A stretch of 64,000 nucleotides of DNA from Photobacterium atrarenae (GTDB lineage Bacteria; Pseudomonadota; Gammaproteobacteria; Enterobacterales; Vibrionaceae): NCBI RefSeq assembly GCF_024380015.1, contig NZ_CP101509.1, forward strand, positions 682,001-746,000, written 5' to 3'. Shown one piece after another: positions 37,794 to 45,551 of this stretch. Position 1 is the stretch's first letter. The number at the start of each line of letters is the position of its first letter. The notes under the pieces were generated by a model. That model was not told the origin of the DNA. It saw only the letters and a program-made list of their open reading frames with translations, and ran no database searches. The position numbers were made by a program, and so were the translations under genes.

Positions 37794-39431
37794 ATGAAAG
37801 GAATAACAGAAAAAAACCTCGATCGCCCCGCAATTGGGCTATCACTGCTTGTTGTTCTCGCAGTCTCAGGTTTCTTCTTAAATGACCCGGACAGTGCAAT
37901 CAACATTGCTGGGGACATCTTTACGCTGATTGCCTACAACTTCGGTACGCCGATACTTTGGTATGCTTTCGGACTGGTCGTGATCGCCGTTTACTTTATC
38001 TGTTCTAAGTACGGCCACATTCGTATGGGCAACGAAAAACCTGAGTTTTCCACCTTCGCTTATATCACCATGATGGCGCTGGCCGGGGTTGGTTCAGGTA
38101 CTGTCTACTGGGCATTTCTTGAATGGTCTTACTATATCAAGACTCCGCCATTTAACATCACACCAGATACGGTCGAAGCTACAGAATGGGCAGTGACCTA
38201 TAGTCTGCACCACTGGGGGATCACAGCCTGGGCAATTTACGCGATCACGGCGATTCCTGTAATGTACTCGTTCTACATTCGTAAAAATCGTTCACTCAAG
38301 CTGAGTGACATTATTATGTCGATGATGAAGAACCCGACCGCCGCGAAATGCATCGGCCGTACTATCGATATTCTTTACCCAATCGCAATTGTCTTCAGTT
38401 TGATCATTGTGCTCGCACTCGGCGTACCGATTATTTCAGCTGCAGTCTCTTTACTGCTGGGCATTGAAGATACACTGATGCTCAAAGTTTCCATGATTGC
38501 TATTGTGGCGGCGCTGCTGACTCTGAGTTCATTCCTGGGAATCGAGAAAGGCATGCAAAAGATCAGCAGCTACGGCACTTACTTCGTGGTTGGTCTGGCG
38601 CTTTACCTGCTTTTGTTCGGCCCGACTCAATTCATTTTGGAAAATACCAGCTCTTCGGTCGCAATCTGGGCACAGAACTTCATTAAAATGAGCCTGTATA
38701 CCGATGCGATTGAACAGGCAAAGTTTCCTCAATCGTGGACCGCATACTTCTGGGCTTACTGGATGATCTTCATTCCGCTGATGTGTGTGTTTGTCACAAA
38801 GGTATCGAAAGGCCGCACCATCCGTGAAGTGATTGTCTGCATGATTGGCGGGGGGACCGCAGGTATCGCGGCACTGTTCTCGATTGTTGGCTCATTTATG
38901 ATGAAGACACAACTCGACGGCAAAGTCGCGATCAGCCAGATTGTCTCTGAAGGTCAGGCAAGCCAGGCAATTGTGAATTCAATCGGTACATTGCCGCTGT
39001 CCTCCATTGTCTTGGTGGTATTTATTATCTCCACCTTCCTGCTGCTCGTCACAACAATGGACGGTTCTGTATTCACGGTGGCATGTAATACCCAGAAAAC
39101 ACTGGATGAGAATGCCAACCCGTCGACACCGCTGAAGATCTTCTGGTGCCTGGTCATTGTCGCCATCCCAACGGTCTTCATTATTGTGAATGCGCCGGTT
39201 TCTTCAATGCAGTCTGCAATCCTGATTTTTGCACTGCCGCTGTTAGCACTGACAAGCTTCATGCTCTACAAGGTATTTGGCTACATGCGAGAAGATTATG
39301 GCCATCTGACCGCATTAGAAATTCAGCAGATGCATCAACTGGAAAGTTCGGTTGAAAAATCGTCGGAAAAAGCAGGCGGCACGCAAGCTGCACCTGCACT
39401 CAATCAACTAGGTGAGCAGCAGAATCTGTAA
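37794..39431 (+). CDS. BCCT family transporter
   Basis: A 545-residue transporter of the betaine/carnitine/choline family with about 12 membrane helices. Family segments include AYNFGTPILWYAFGL, WSYYIKTPPF, LHHWGITAWAIYA and LVTTMDGSVFTVACNTQ. BCCT proteins move quaternary ammonium compounds, either as sodium symporters or as exchangers like CaiT; which applies here is not evident. The start is the ATG at 37794, an upstream GTG at 37749 being in a hairpin. No strong ribosome site is visible at the ATG. It is the third gene of the cassette and probably supplies its substrate. Confidence 0.92.
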   Translation: MKGITEKNLDRPAIGLSLLVVLAVSGFFLNDPDSAINIAGDIFTLIAYNFGTPILWYAFGLVVIAVYFICSKYGHIRMGNEKPEFSTFAYITMMALAGVGSGTVYWAFLEWSYYIKTPPFNITPDTVEATEWAVTYSLHHWGITAWAIYAITAIPVMYSFYIRKNRSLKLSDIIMSMMKNPTAAKCIGRTIDILYPIAIVFSLIIVLALGVPIISAAVSLLLGIEDTLMLKVSMIAIVAALLTLSSFLGIEKGMQKISSYGTYFVVGLALYLLLFGPTQFILENTSSSVAIWAQNFIKMSLYTDAIEQAKFPQSWTAYFWAYWMIFIPLMCVFVTKVSKGRTIREVIVCMIGGGTAGIAALFSIVGSFMMKTQLDGKVAISQIVSEGQASQAIVNSIGTLPLSSIVLVVFIISTFLLLVTTMDGSVFTVACNTQKTLDENANPSTPLKIFWCLVIVAIPTVFIIVNAPVSSMQSAILIFALPLLALTSFMLYKVFGYMREDYGHLTALEIQQMHQLESSVEKSSEKAGGTQAAPALNQLGEQQNL

Positions 39432-40011
39432 GCACCTGTTCAGACCTAAAAAATCGCCGTCTCCAGGGGCGGCGATTACGGACAGCGTACCTTCCCTATC
39501 TTTCCTGCCAAATCTGAGTACAACCTTTCAGTTAACACAAAATACTAATTGATTAAGTCGATAGCCTATCTTTTCTTTAAGAAAAAGTAGCTCAATACAA
39601 GGCGAAAACGTCACGCAGAAACTGTCAGGCAAAGTCTCGCAATGAAGAGAACAACAATTGCCATCAGCGTTTTTTAACGCTGACTTATTGATATCGAAAT
39701 GTGGGTAGGTAACAGACGGCATGGAGTAAAAGTTCAAGGTGAACGATATCCACATAAATATGGGCCTTTCAATGACCCGAAACTTGGCAGACACCAGGCT
39801 GGATATTCACCCCAAACTGGGATATTGGAAGCAGATTGTAGAGTACATTCTCTCATCTGATCCCGGGAAAATCACTGCTACCGTCGATCAAACTGGCTGG
39901 TACTTCAATCGGTTTGTTACACCCAGCTGGGCAGCATACCGGTCCGGGTCAATTCCAGCGTTAACATCGAGCCATACCGGCACACGATGCTGGCAAAAAG
40001 ACGAGACAACA
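39432..40011. other. Spacer between BCCT gene and dgkA
   Basis: 580 bases with no credible gene; frames of 88 and 104 codons here have atypical composition and no known domain. A stem-loop at 39452-39477 (AATCGCCG with CGGCGATT) has its T run on the leftward side. A second short hairpin with a T4 loop lies at 39664-39681 (CAGCGTT with AACGCTG). Confidence 0.5.
39449..39477. terminator. Stem-loop after the BCCT gene
   Basis: An 8-bp stem 18 bases after the BCCT stop. A run of A precedes it on the plus strand, so the U tract forms only in a leftward transcript. It may work in both directions, but the plus direction lacks a T tail. Confidence 0.45.
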
Positions 40012-40371
40012 TCAGACGAACAGAATCACTGCCCAGATCAGCCCAGCCAGTAGCATTGAGACAAACACCGCCGCGGAGCCGATGTCTTTGGCCCGGCCGG
40101 AGAGCGCGTGGTAATCATCGCCCACCCGATCCACCACCGCTTCGACTGCAGAGTTCAACAGCTCAACAATTAGAACCAAAACCAAACTCGCCACCAGAGC
40201 CAGTTGCTCCAGCTTCGTCACCGGCAGGAAGAATGTAGCCGGGATCACCAGGACCATAATCCAGACTTCCATTCGAAACGCTTCTTCGTACTTCCAGGCT
40301 GCTTTCAGCCCCTGAATGGAATAGCAGGTCGCATCATAGACCCGCTTTAACCCTGTCTCACCCGGCTTCAT
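40012..40371 (-). CDS. dgkA: Diacylglycerol kinase
   Basis: A 119-residue inner-membrane enzyme that phosphorylates diacylglycerol released during membrane-derived oligosaccharide or lipid A modification. It has three hydrophobic helices and the family motif VELLNSAVEAVVDRVG in the middle (E. coli equivalent: ELLNSAIEAVVDRIG). Length matches DgkA (122). The N-terminus is GETGLKRVYDATCYSIQGLKAAWKYEEAFRMEV, also typical. It is a lone leftward gene. The next leftward gene (usp) lies on the other side of a dispersed repeat. Confidence 0.96.
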   Translation of the reverse strand: MKPGETGLKRVYDATCYSIQGLKAAWKYEEAFRMEVWIMVLVIPATFFLPVTKLEQLALVASLVLVLIVELLNSAVEAVVDRVGDDYHALSGRAKDIGSAAVFVSMLLAGLIWAVILFV

Positions 40372-40483
40372 TCTCTACACTCACTTCCCAATCAACATCA
40401 CAGAGCATCATATGCCATGAAGCCAGTACTATCGAGGGGCCGCCGCCCCGAGACGTGATCCCAGCCAGCAAAAGCAACCGCTT

Positions 40484-40645
40484 ATACCAATCACAATCAG
40501 TCAGTGGTCAGAAATAGCGTCGGAAAAATGCTTGAGAACAAAACGGCATTTTTCGATAAGTAGTGATTCTACACTCAAAAACTTTAACGCAGTGATCGAG
40601 CGTTTTAACAAGCTAGGATGACCCCTGATTGAGGACGATTGGTAT
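40484..40645. repeat. Dispersed repeat with terminal inverted repeats (MITE-like)
   Basis: A 162-base element begins ATACCAATC and ends GATTGGTAT, with a further imperfect match inside (CAATCAG...GGTCA on one side, CTGATTG...TGACC on the other). It contains a segment ending TTTTAACAAGCTAGGATGACCCC. From memory, very similar intergenic sequence recurs in Vibrionaceae genomes, which points to a non-coding mobile repeat. Its right edge touches the stop codon of the usp gene. Confidence 0.6.
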
Positions 40646-41076
40646 TAATCGTTGAGCTTCAGCAACAGCAAATCACAGGGCATCTGGCGCACCAGCGGCT
40701 CGCTCGGGGACAGGAACAACTGACGGAACAGATTACACTGGTGATGCCCGAGCACCAGCAAATCCACTTCGAACTGTGAAATGGCCGTGATCAGTTGATC
40801 TTCAAGATAGCCGGTATAGAAGAGGTGTTTATACAGGGGGTAGTTGGTGCCTTTGAGCAATCGCCGCATCGCGGCAACAGACTCATAATGTTCGCTTTCA
40901 TCGATATTCACCGCATCATATTCGCGCACGCCAACTTCGAGGTGGCCCAAATCCGGGTCCATATGGATCACACTGAACAGGGCATGGTGAATCCGCGCCT
41001 GCTCTGCCGCTTTCGAAATCAGATATTCAGCGTATTCATCCAGGTTTACCGCCAGCAGTAAATGCTTGTATCCCAT
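40645..41076 (-). CDS. Universal stress protein family protein
   Basis: A 143-residue soluble protein of the UspA family. It starts MGYKHLLLAVNLDEYAEYLISKA and ends with the nucleotide-loop-like GHHQCNLFRQLFLSPSEPLVRQMPCDLLLL, where the usual G-x2-G-x9-G(S/T) loop is only partly kept, so ATP binding is uncertain (UspA type rather than UspFG). The start at 41076 follows AAGGAGG ideally; an earlier start at 41151 is not needed. The stop codon lies at the junction with the dispersed repeat at 40484-40645. Confidence 0.9.
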   Translation of the reverse strand: MGYKHLLLAVNLDEYAEYLISKAAEQARIHHALFSVIHMDPDLGHLEVGVREYDAVNIDESEHYESVAAMRRLLKGTNYPLYKHLFYTGYLEDQLITAISQFEVDLLVLGHHQCNLFRQLFLSPSEPLVRQMPCDLLLLKLND

Positions 41077-41254
41077 GACAACCTCCTTACAGACTGCAGC
41101 GCCACAGGCACACCGGTCAACGCCCGGCCGACCGATGCCTACACAAACCATAGAAGAGAATGCCGCAAAGACGTAGTTTTATTGCCGGATATCCCGCCGT
41201 AACACCAGCAGCCAGACCAATCAGTCAGCATCGCCTCTATCCGGCATTGACATG

Positions 41255-41743
41255 CTAACTCAGGTTCTCGACCAACTTTTCACAACTTTGTTTCAACTCA
41301 ATCAGCTCATCGAGCGGCATGGCACTCTTACAGAAAATAGCCGCCGGGATTGTTTCTGCCTTCGCTTTCAGCGCGTCGCCCTGCTCGGTCAGAAACAGCT
41401 CGCGCACCCGCTCATCTTTTTCGCTGCGACGACGACTGACCAGGCCTTTGCCTTCCAGTCGTTTGAGCAGTGGTGTCAACGTACCGGAATCCAAATGCAG
41501 TCTGGCGCCGAGATCCTTCACGTTGATGCCGTTTTCAGACCACAACACCATCATCACCAGATACTGCGGATAGGTAAGCTCCAGCTCAGCCAGAAGCGGG
41601 CGATAAGCCCGGATCATCGCATTCGCCGCACTGTAGAGGGAAAAACAGACCTGTTTTTCCAGCACTAAATCAGACGCTTTGCCTTGTGTGAGGGTTTGTG
41701 TCTGCTCTTGTGATGTCGCCTGGGATCGGCCCTTGTCTGCCAT
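41255..41743 (-). CDS. ohrR: Organic hydroperoxide sensor repressor OhrR
   Basis: A 162-residue MarR-family repressor that is oxidised by organic peroxides and releases the ohr promoter. The sensing cysteine sits in KQVCFSLYSAANAMIRAYRP; conserved tyrosines occur in ELTYPQYLVMMVLW. The winged helix-turn-helix is VKDLGARLHLDSGTLTPLLKRLEGKGLVSRRRS. A second Cys in the C-terminal half (IFCKSAM) is consistent with the two-Cys OhrR type. It is divergent from ohr, 131 bases apart. I prefer the ATG at 41743 over a GTG at 41776 because GGCGAG precedes it and the extra residues are unconserved. Confidence 0.94.
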   Translation of the reverse strand: MADKGRSQATSQEQTQTLTQGKASDLVLEKQVCFSLYSAANAMIRAYRPLLAELELTYPQYLVMMVLWSENGINVKDLGARLHLDSGTLTPLLKRLEGKGLVSRRRSEKDERVRELFLTEQGDALKAKAETIPAAIFCKSAMPLDELIELKQSCEKLVENLS

Positions 41744-41767
41744 TGTGATGTACTCGCCAAAAAGTAA

Positions 41768-41838
41768 ATTGCGCACAATATACTTGCCTTCACCCGCAAG
41801 ATCGAGTTAAGATTGTAAGCAATTAAGTTGTGCACAAC
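41768..41838. promoter_or_regulatory. Two putative OhrR operator sites
   Basis: ATTGCGCACAAT (41768-41779) and GTTGTGCACAAC (41827-41838) share the core TTG(C/T)GC(A/G)CAA and lie between the divergent ohrR and ohr genes, one near each start. They are good candidates for the OhrR sites controlling both genes. Confidence 0.6.
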
Positions 41839-41874
41839 CTAAATTACTCACCAAATCCCAAAAAAGGAGTCCAC

Positions 41875-42297
41875 ATGACGACGCTATACACCACCACCGC
41901 CACAGCATCTGCCGGTCGAAACGGTCAAGCCAGCACCGATGACGGCAAACTCAACGTCAGCCTGAGCTACCCGAAAGAAATGGGTGGCAGTGGCGAGCAC
42001 ACCAACCCAGAACAGCTGTTTGCCGCCGGCTACGCGGCTTGTTTTTCCAATGCCGTGCTCCACGTGGCCCGGGAAGGCAAAATCGCCCTCAAAACAGCGC
42101 CGGTCTCAGCTCAGGTCGGCATCGGCCCCAATACACAAGGTGGTTTCGCCCTGACCGTCAGCCTGGCCGCCACAGTGGATCTACCACAGGATCAAGCCAT
42201 CGCCCTGATCCGAACCGCCCATGACGTCTGCCCGTACTCCAACGCGGTCAAAGGCAACATTGACGTAAAACTGAGCGTCAACGGGGAAGCGCTGTAA
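41875..42297 (+). CDS. ohr: Organic hydroperoxide resistance protein Ohr
   Basis: A 140-residue thiol peroxidase that reduces organic and fatty-acid hydroperoxides using lipoylated proteins as donors. Both reactive cysteines are in their family contexts, AACFSNAVLHVAR and HDVCPYSNAVKGN. The partner Arg and Glu are in SLSYPKEMGGSG and PEQLFAAGYAACF regions. The start at 41875 follows AAGGAG and starts MTTLYTTTATASAGRNG, typical of Ohr. An upstream in-frame ATG at 41830 overlaps the operator. It pairs with the divergent ohrR. Confidence 0.96.
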   Translation: MTTLYTTTATASAGRNGQASTDDGKLNVSLSYPKEMGGSGEHTNPEQLFAAGYAACFSNAVLHVAREGKIALKTAPVSAQVGIGPNTQGGFALTVSLAATVDLPQDQAIALIRTAHDVCPYSNAVKGNIDVKLSVNGEAL

Positions 42298-42330
42298 CAC
42301 TGGCAAAAGCCTGCGTTTTCAAGCGATAAA

Positions 42331-42375
42331 AAACCGCCCGGCCGATGCGGATCTCCCCATCAGGCCGGGCGGTTT
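42331..42375. terminator. Bidirectional terminator between ohr and prpE
   Basis: A 13-bp stem (AAACCGCCCGGCC with its complement) over a 19-nt loop lies between two convergent genes, with T-rich sequence on both flanks (TTTA on the right; TTTTTATC for the leftward transcript). Confidence 0.85.
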
Positions 42376-42433
42376 ACATTGTAAAGCGGCAGCCTGAGCT
42401 TGCCGCTTTGCGGTCTCTGGCACTTGAAGCGGG

Positions 42434-44308
42434 TTATTCCAGCACCCGGGCCAACTCGTCCAGAGAGGACGGGTCATCAATGGTTGAGGGCACCACGTAC
42501 TGCTCACCATCGGCAATCTGGCGGATCACCCGGCGCAGGATTTTACCGGAGCGGGTTTTCGGCAACCGGTCGACGATGATAGCCTGCTGAAAGCACGCCA
42601 CCGCGCCGATCTCCTGCCGCACTTTCTGCAACAGCGCCTGCTCGATATTACCGTTCTCTGAGACAAAACCGTCTTTCAGCACCACCAGCCCGAGCGGCAA
42701 CTGACCTTTGAGCTCATCATGGATCCCAATCACCGCACACTCTGCAACGGCTTCATGGCTGCCAACTACCTCTTCCATCTCTCCGGTCGAGAGCCGATGG
42801 CCGGCGACGTTGATCACATCGTCAATCCGGCCCATCACGAACAGGTAGCCGTCTTCATCGATATAGCCGCCGTCTCCGGAGACGTAGTAGCCCGGAAACT
42901 GGCTCAGATAACCGGACTCAAACCGGTCGTGATTACGCCACACGGTCGGCAGACAGCTCGGCGGCAACGGACGTTTGATCGCGATATAGCCCTGCGTATT
43001 GGCAGGCTGTACCTCTCCCAGCTCGTTGAGCACCTCAACCTGATAGCCCGGGATCGGCTTGGTCGCGGAGCCGGGCTTAACCACAAAACGCTCCAGCCCC
43101 AGCGGGTTACCGGCAATCGCCCAACCGGTTTCGGTCTGCCACCAGTGATCCACCACCGGACGCCCGGTTTTCGCCTCGACCCACTCCAGCGTCGGCGGAT
43201 CCAGCCGCTCGCCAGCCATGAAAATCGTGGTCAGGTTCACCATCGGATAATCCTGCAGGAACGTCCCGTCCGGATCTTCCTTCTTGATCGCCCGAAATGC
43301 TGTCGGGGCCGAGAACAACACCTTCACGCCGTACTCATCACAAACCCGCCAGAACGCGCTGGGACCCGGGGTCCGGACCGGCTTGCCTTCATACATGATG
43401 GTGGTACAGCCATAAATCAAAGGGGCATAGACAATGTAGGAATGGCCCACCACCCAGCCGACATCCGAGGCCGCCCAGAATACATCCCCCGGATCAACGT
43501 GATAAATCGTCGACATGCTGTAGTGCATCGCCACCGCATGGCCGCCGTTATCCCGCACCACACCTTTAGGTTTACCGGTCGTACCTGAGGTGTAGAGAAT
43601 GTAAAGCGGATCAGTCGCTTTGACCGGGACACAGTCATGAGGCGTCGCCGTTCGCATCAGGGCCGACCAGTCTTTATCCCGCGCATGATGCAGGTCCGCC
43701 AGGCACTGCTTGCGCTGAAAAACCACCACATGCGCCGGCTTCCAGCGACTGTCCATCACCGCCTGATCAACCATCGGCTTGTAGGGGATCACTTTACTCA
43801 CTTCCACCCCGCAGCTTGCGGTGATCACCACTTTCGGCTCGGCATCTTCAATCCGAACCGCCAGCTCGTTGGGGGCAAAGCCACCGAACACAACCGAGTG
43901 AATCGCACCCAGACGAGCACACGCCAGCATCGCCATTGCCGCTTCCGGGATCATCGGCATGTAAATCACCACCCGATCCCCTTTCTCGACGCCCAGCTCG
44001 GCCAGCATCCCGGCGACTTTGGCGACCTGATCCCGCAGCACCCGGTAGGTATAGCGGGCTTTCTGCCCGGTGACCGGCGAGTCATAAATCAACGCCGTCT
44101 GATCACCCCGGCCCTGCGCGACATGATGGTCCAGCGCCAGGTAAGCCGTGTTGAGTTCACCGTCGGCGAACCAGCGCTCGATGCCGTGTTCGTCCTGACT
44201 CAGAATCGTTGTTGGAAATTGAAACCAGGCCAGATTCTCGGCCTGCTGCTTCCAAAAAACTTCCGGCTCTGCGGCCGATAAATCAAATGCTTCCTGATAT
44301 GCAGACAT
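42434..44308 (-). CDS. prpE: Propionyl-CoA synthetase PrpE
   Basis: A 624-residue ligase that makes propionyl-CoA from propionate, ATP and CoA, the entry to the methylcitrate cycle. It belongs to the acetyl-CoA synthetase-like AMP-forming family, with YTSGTTGKPKGVVRDNGGHAV, HWWQTETGWAI and VSGDGGYIDEDGYLFVMGRIDDVINVAGHRLSTGE. The acylated lysine segment is PKTRSGKILRR near the C-terminus. Length matches E. coli PrpE (628). It is the last gene of the leftward prp operon, 40 bases after prpF. Its stop faces a bidirectional terminator. Confidence 0.96.
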   Translation of the reverse strand: MSAYQEAFDLSAAEPEVFWKQQAENLAWFQFPTTILSQDEHGIERWFADGELNTAYLALDHHVAQGRGDQTALIYDSPVTGQKARYTYRVLRDQVAKVAGMLAELGVEKGDRVVIYMPMIPEAAMAMLACARLGAIHSVVFGGFAPNELAVRIEDAEPKVVITASCGVEVSKVIPYKPMVDQAVMDSRWKPAHVVVFQRKQCLADLHHARDKDWSALMRTATPHDCVPVKATDPLYILYTSGTTGKPKGVVRDNGGHAVAMHYSMSTIYHVDPGDVFWAASDVGWVVGHSYIVYAPLIYGCTTIMYEGKPVRTPGPSAFWRVCDEYGVKVLFSAPTAFRAIKKEDPDGTFLQDYPMVNLTTIFMAGERLDPPTLEWVEAKTGRPVVDHWWQTETGWAIAGNPLGLERFVVKPGSATKPIPGYQVEVLNELGEVQPANTQGYIAIKRPLPPSCLPTVWRNHDRFESGYLSQFPGYYVSGDGGYIDEDGYLFVMGRIDDVINVAGHRLSTGEMEEVVGSHEAVAECAVIGIHDELKGQLPLGLVVLKDGFVSENGNIEQALLQKVRQEIGAVACFQQAIIVDRLPKTRSGKILRRVIRQIADGEQYVVPSTIDDPSSLDELARVLE

Positions 44309-44348
44309 ATTGCTTCCTCCAGTATGTCTCGATCATCTCCAACCGCGC

Positions 44349-45539
44349 TCAGGCCACCACTTCTGCGGGCACCCGGACGAATCCTTCCATCAGGATCCGC
44401 GCACTACGGCTCATGATGGCTTTTTCCACCACCCAGTCCTGGCCCACAACCCGTGCCTTTGCCCCCACCTTTAAGGTGCCGGACGGATGGCCGAAGGTCA
44501 CCGACTCCCGCTCACCGCCGCCGGCAGCGATATTCACCAGGGTTCCCGGGACACAGGCCGCGGAGGCAATCGCGACTGCCGCAGTCCCCATCATGGCGTG
44601 GTGCAACTTGCCCATCGACAACGCCCGCACCAGCACATCAACATCCCCCGCCGCAATGGGCTTACCACTCGACGAGACATAGGTTTTCGGCTCGGCCACA
44701 AAGGCAATCTTCGGCGTATGCTGACGGCTCTGCGCGGCTTCCAGCCGCTTAATCAGCCCCATTTTCAACGCCCCGTAAGCCCGGATCTGCTCGAACATCG
44801 CCAGCGTTTGTTCATCATTGTTGATGTCATCCTGCAGCTCAGTGCCGGTGAACCCAATCGCTTCGGCGTCGATAAAAATGGTCGGGATCCCGGCATTAAT
44901 CAGCGTGGCACTAAAGGTGCCGACGCCCGGCACTTCCAGCGTATCGACCACATTCCCGGTCGGAAACATCGACCCTTCGCCATCAGCCGGGTCCATAAAA
45001 TCAACCTGGATTTCAGCCGCCGGAAACGTGACCCCATCGAGTTCAAAGGCCCCGGTTTCCTGCACCTGACCCTTGACAATCGGTACATGGACCACAATGG
45101 TTTTGCCGATATTGACCTGCCACACCCGCACCGTGGCAATGCCGTTTTCCGGCAAGCGCTCTTTGGCGATCAACCCGGCATGGATCGCGAACGGGCCGAC
45201 CGCCGCAGACAAGTTGCCGCAGTTGCCGCTCCAGTCGACAAACGGCTGATCAATCGATACCTGACCGAACAGGTAATCCACATCGTGGTCCGCATGCTCG
45301 CTTTTGGAAACAATCACGGTTTTGCTGGTGCTTGAGGTGGCACCGCCCATACCGTCAATCTGCTTGCCGTAAGGGTCCGGGCTGCCAATCACCCGCAGCA
45401 GCAAACGGTCGCGGGCTTCGCCGGGCACCTGAGCCGCCGGGGGGAGATCTTCCAGATTAAAAAACACGCCTTTGCTGGTGCCGCCACGCATATAGGTGGC
45501 AGGCACTTTGACTTGTGACGCTGACACTGTCCTTGTCAT
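44349..45539 (-). CDS. prpF: 2-methylaconitate isomerase PrpF
   Basis: A 396-residue protein of the PrpF family, which interconverts 2-methylaconitate isomers and is needed with AcnD. It keeps YMRGGTSKGVFFNLEDLP near the N-terminus, GSPDPYGKQIDGMGGATSSTSK, SGNCGNLSAAVGPFAI and a cysteine in the latter region. The length is the usual one. It is separated from acnD by only 12 bases, so translation is probably coupled. The AcnD plus PrpF pair replaces the PrpD dehydratase of enteric bacteria. Confidence 0.95.
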   Translation of the reverse strand: MTRTVSASQVKVPATYMRGGTSKGVFFNLEDLPPAAQVPGEARDRLLLRVIGSPDPYGKQIDGMGGATSSTSKTVIVSKSEHADHDVDYLFGQVSIDQPFVDWSGNCGNLSAAVGPFAIHAGLIAKERLPENGIATVRVWQVNIGKTIVVHVPIVKGQVQETGAFELDGVTFPAAEIQVDFMDPADGEGSMFPTGNVVDTLEVPGVGTFSATLINAGIPTIFIDAEAIGFTGTELQDDINNDEQTLAMFEQIRAYGALKMGLIKRLEAAQSRQHTPKIAFVAEPKTYVSSSGKPIAAGDVDVLVRALSMGKLHHAMMGTAAVAIASAACVPGTLVNIAAGGGERESVTFGHPSGTLKVGAKARVVGQDWVVEKAIMSRSARILMEGFVRVPAEVVA

Positions 45540-45551
45540 ACTGCTCTCCCT

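Noticed and set aside
39528-40053. 88- and 104-codon frames between the BCCT gene and dgkA
   Set aside because: They overlap each other on opposite strands and look random in composition, with no supporting signals.
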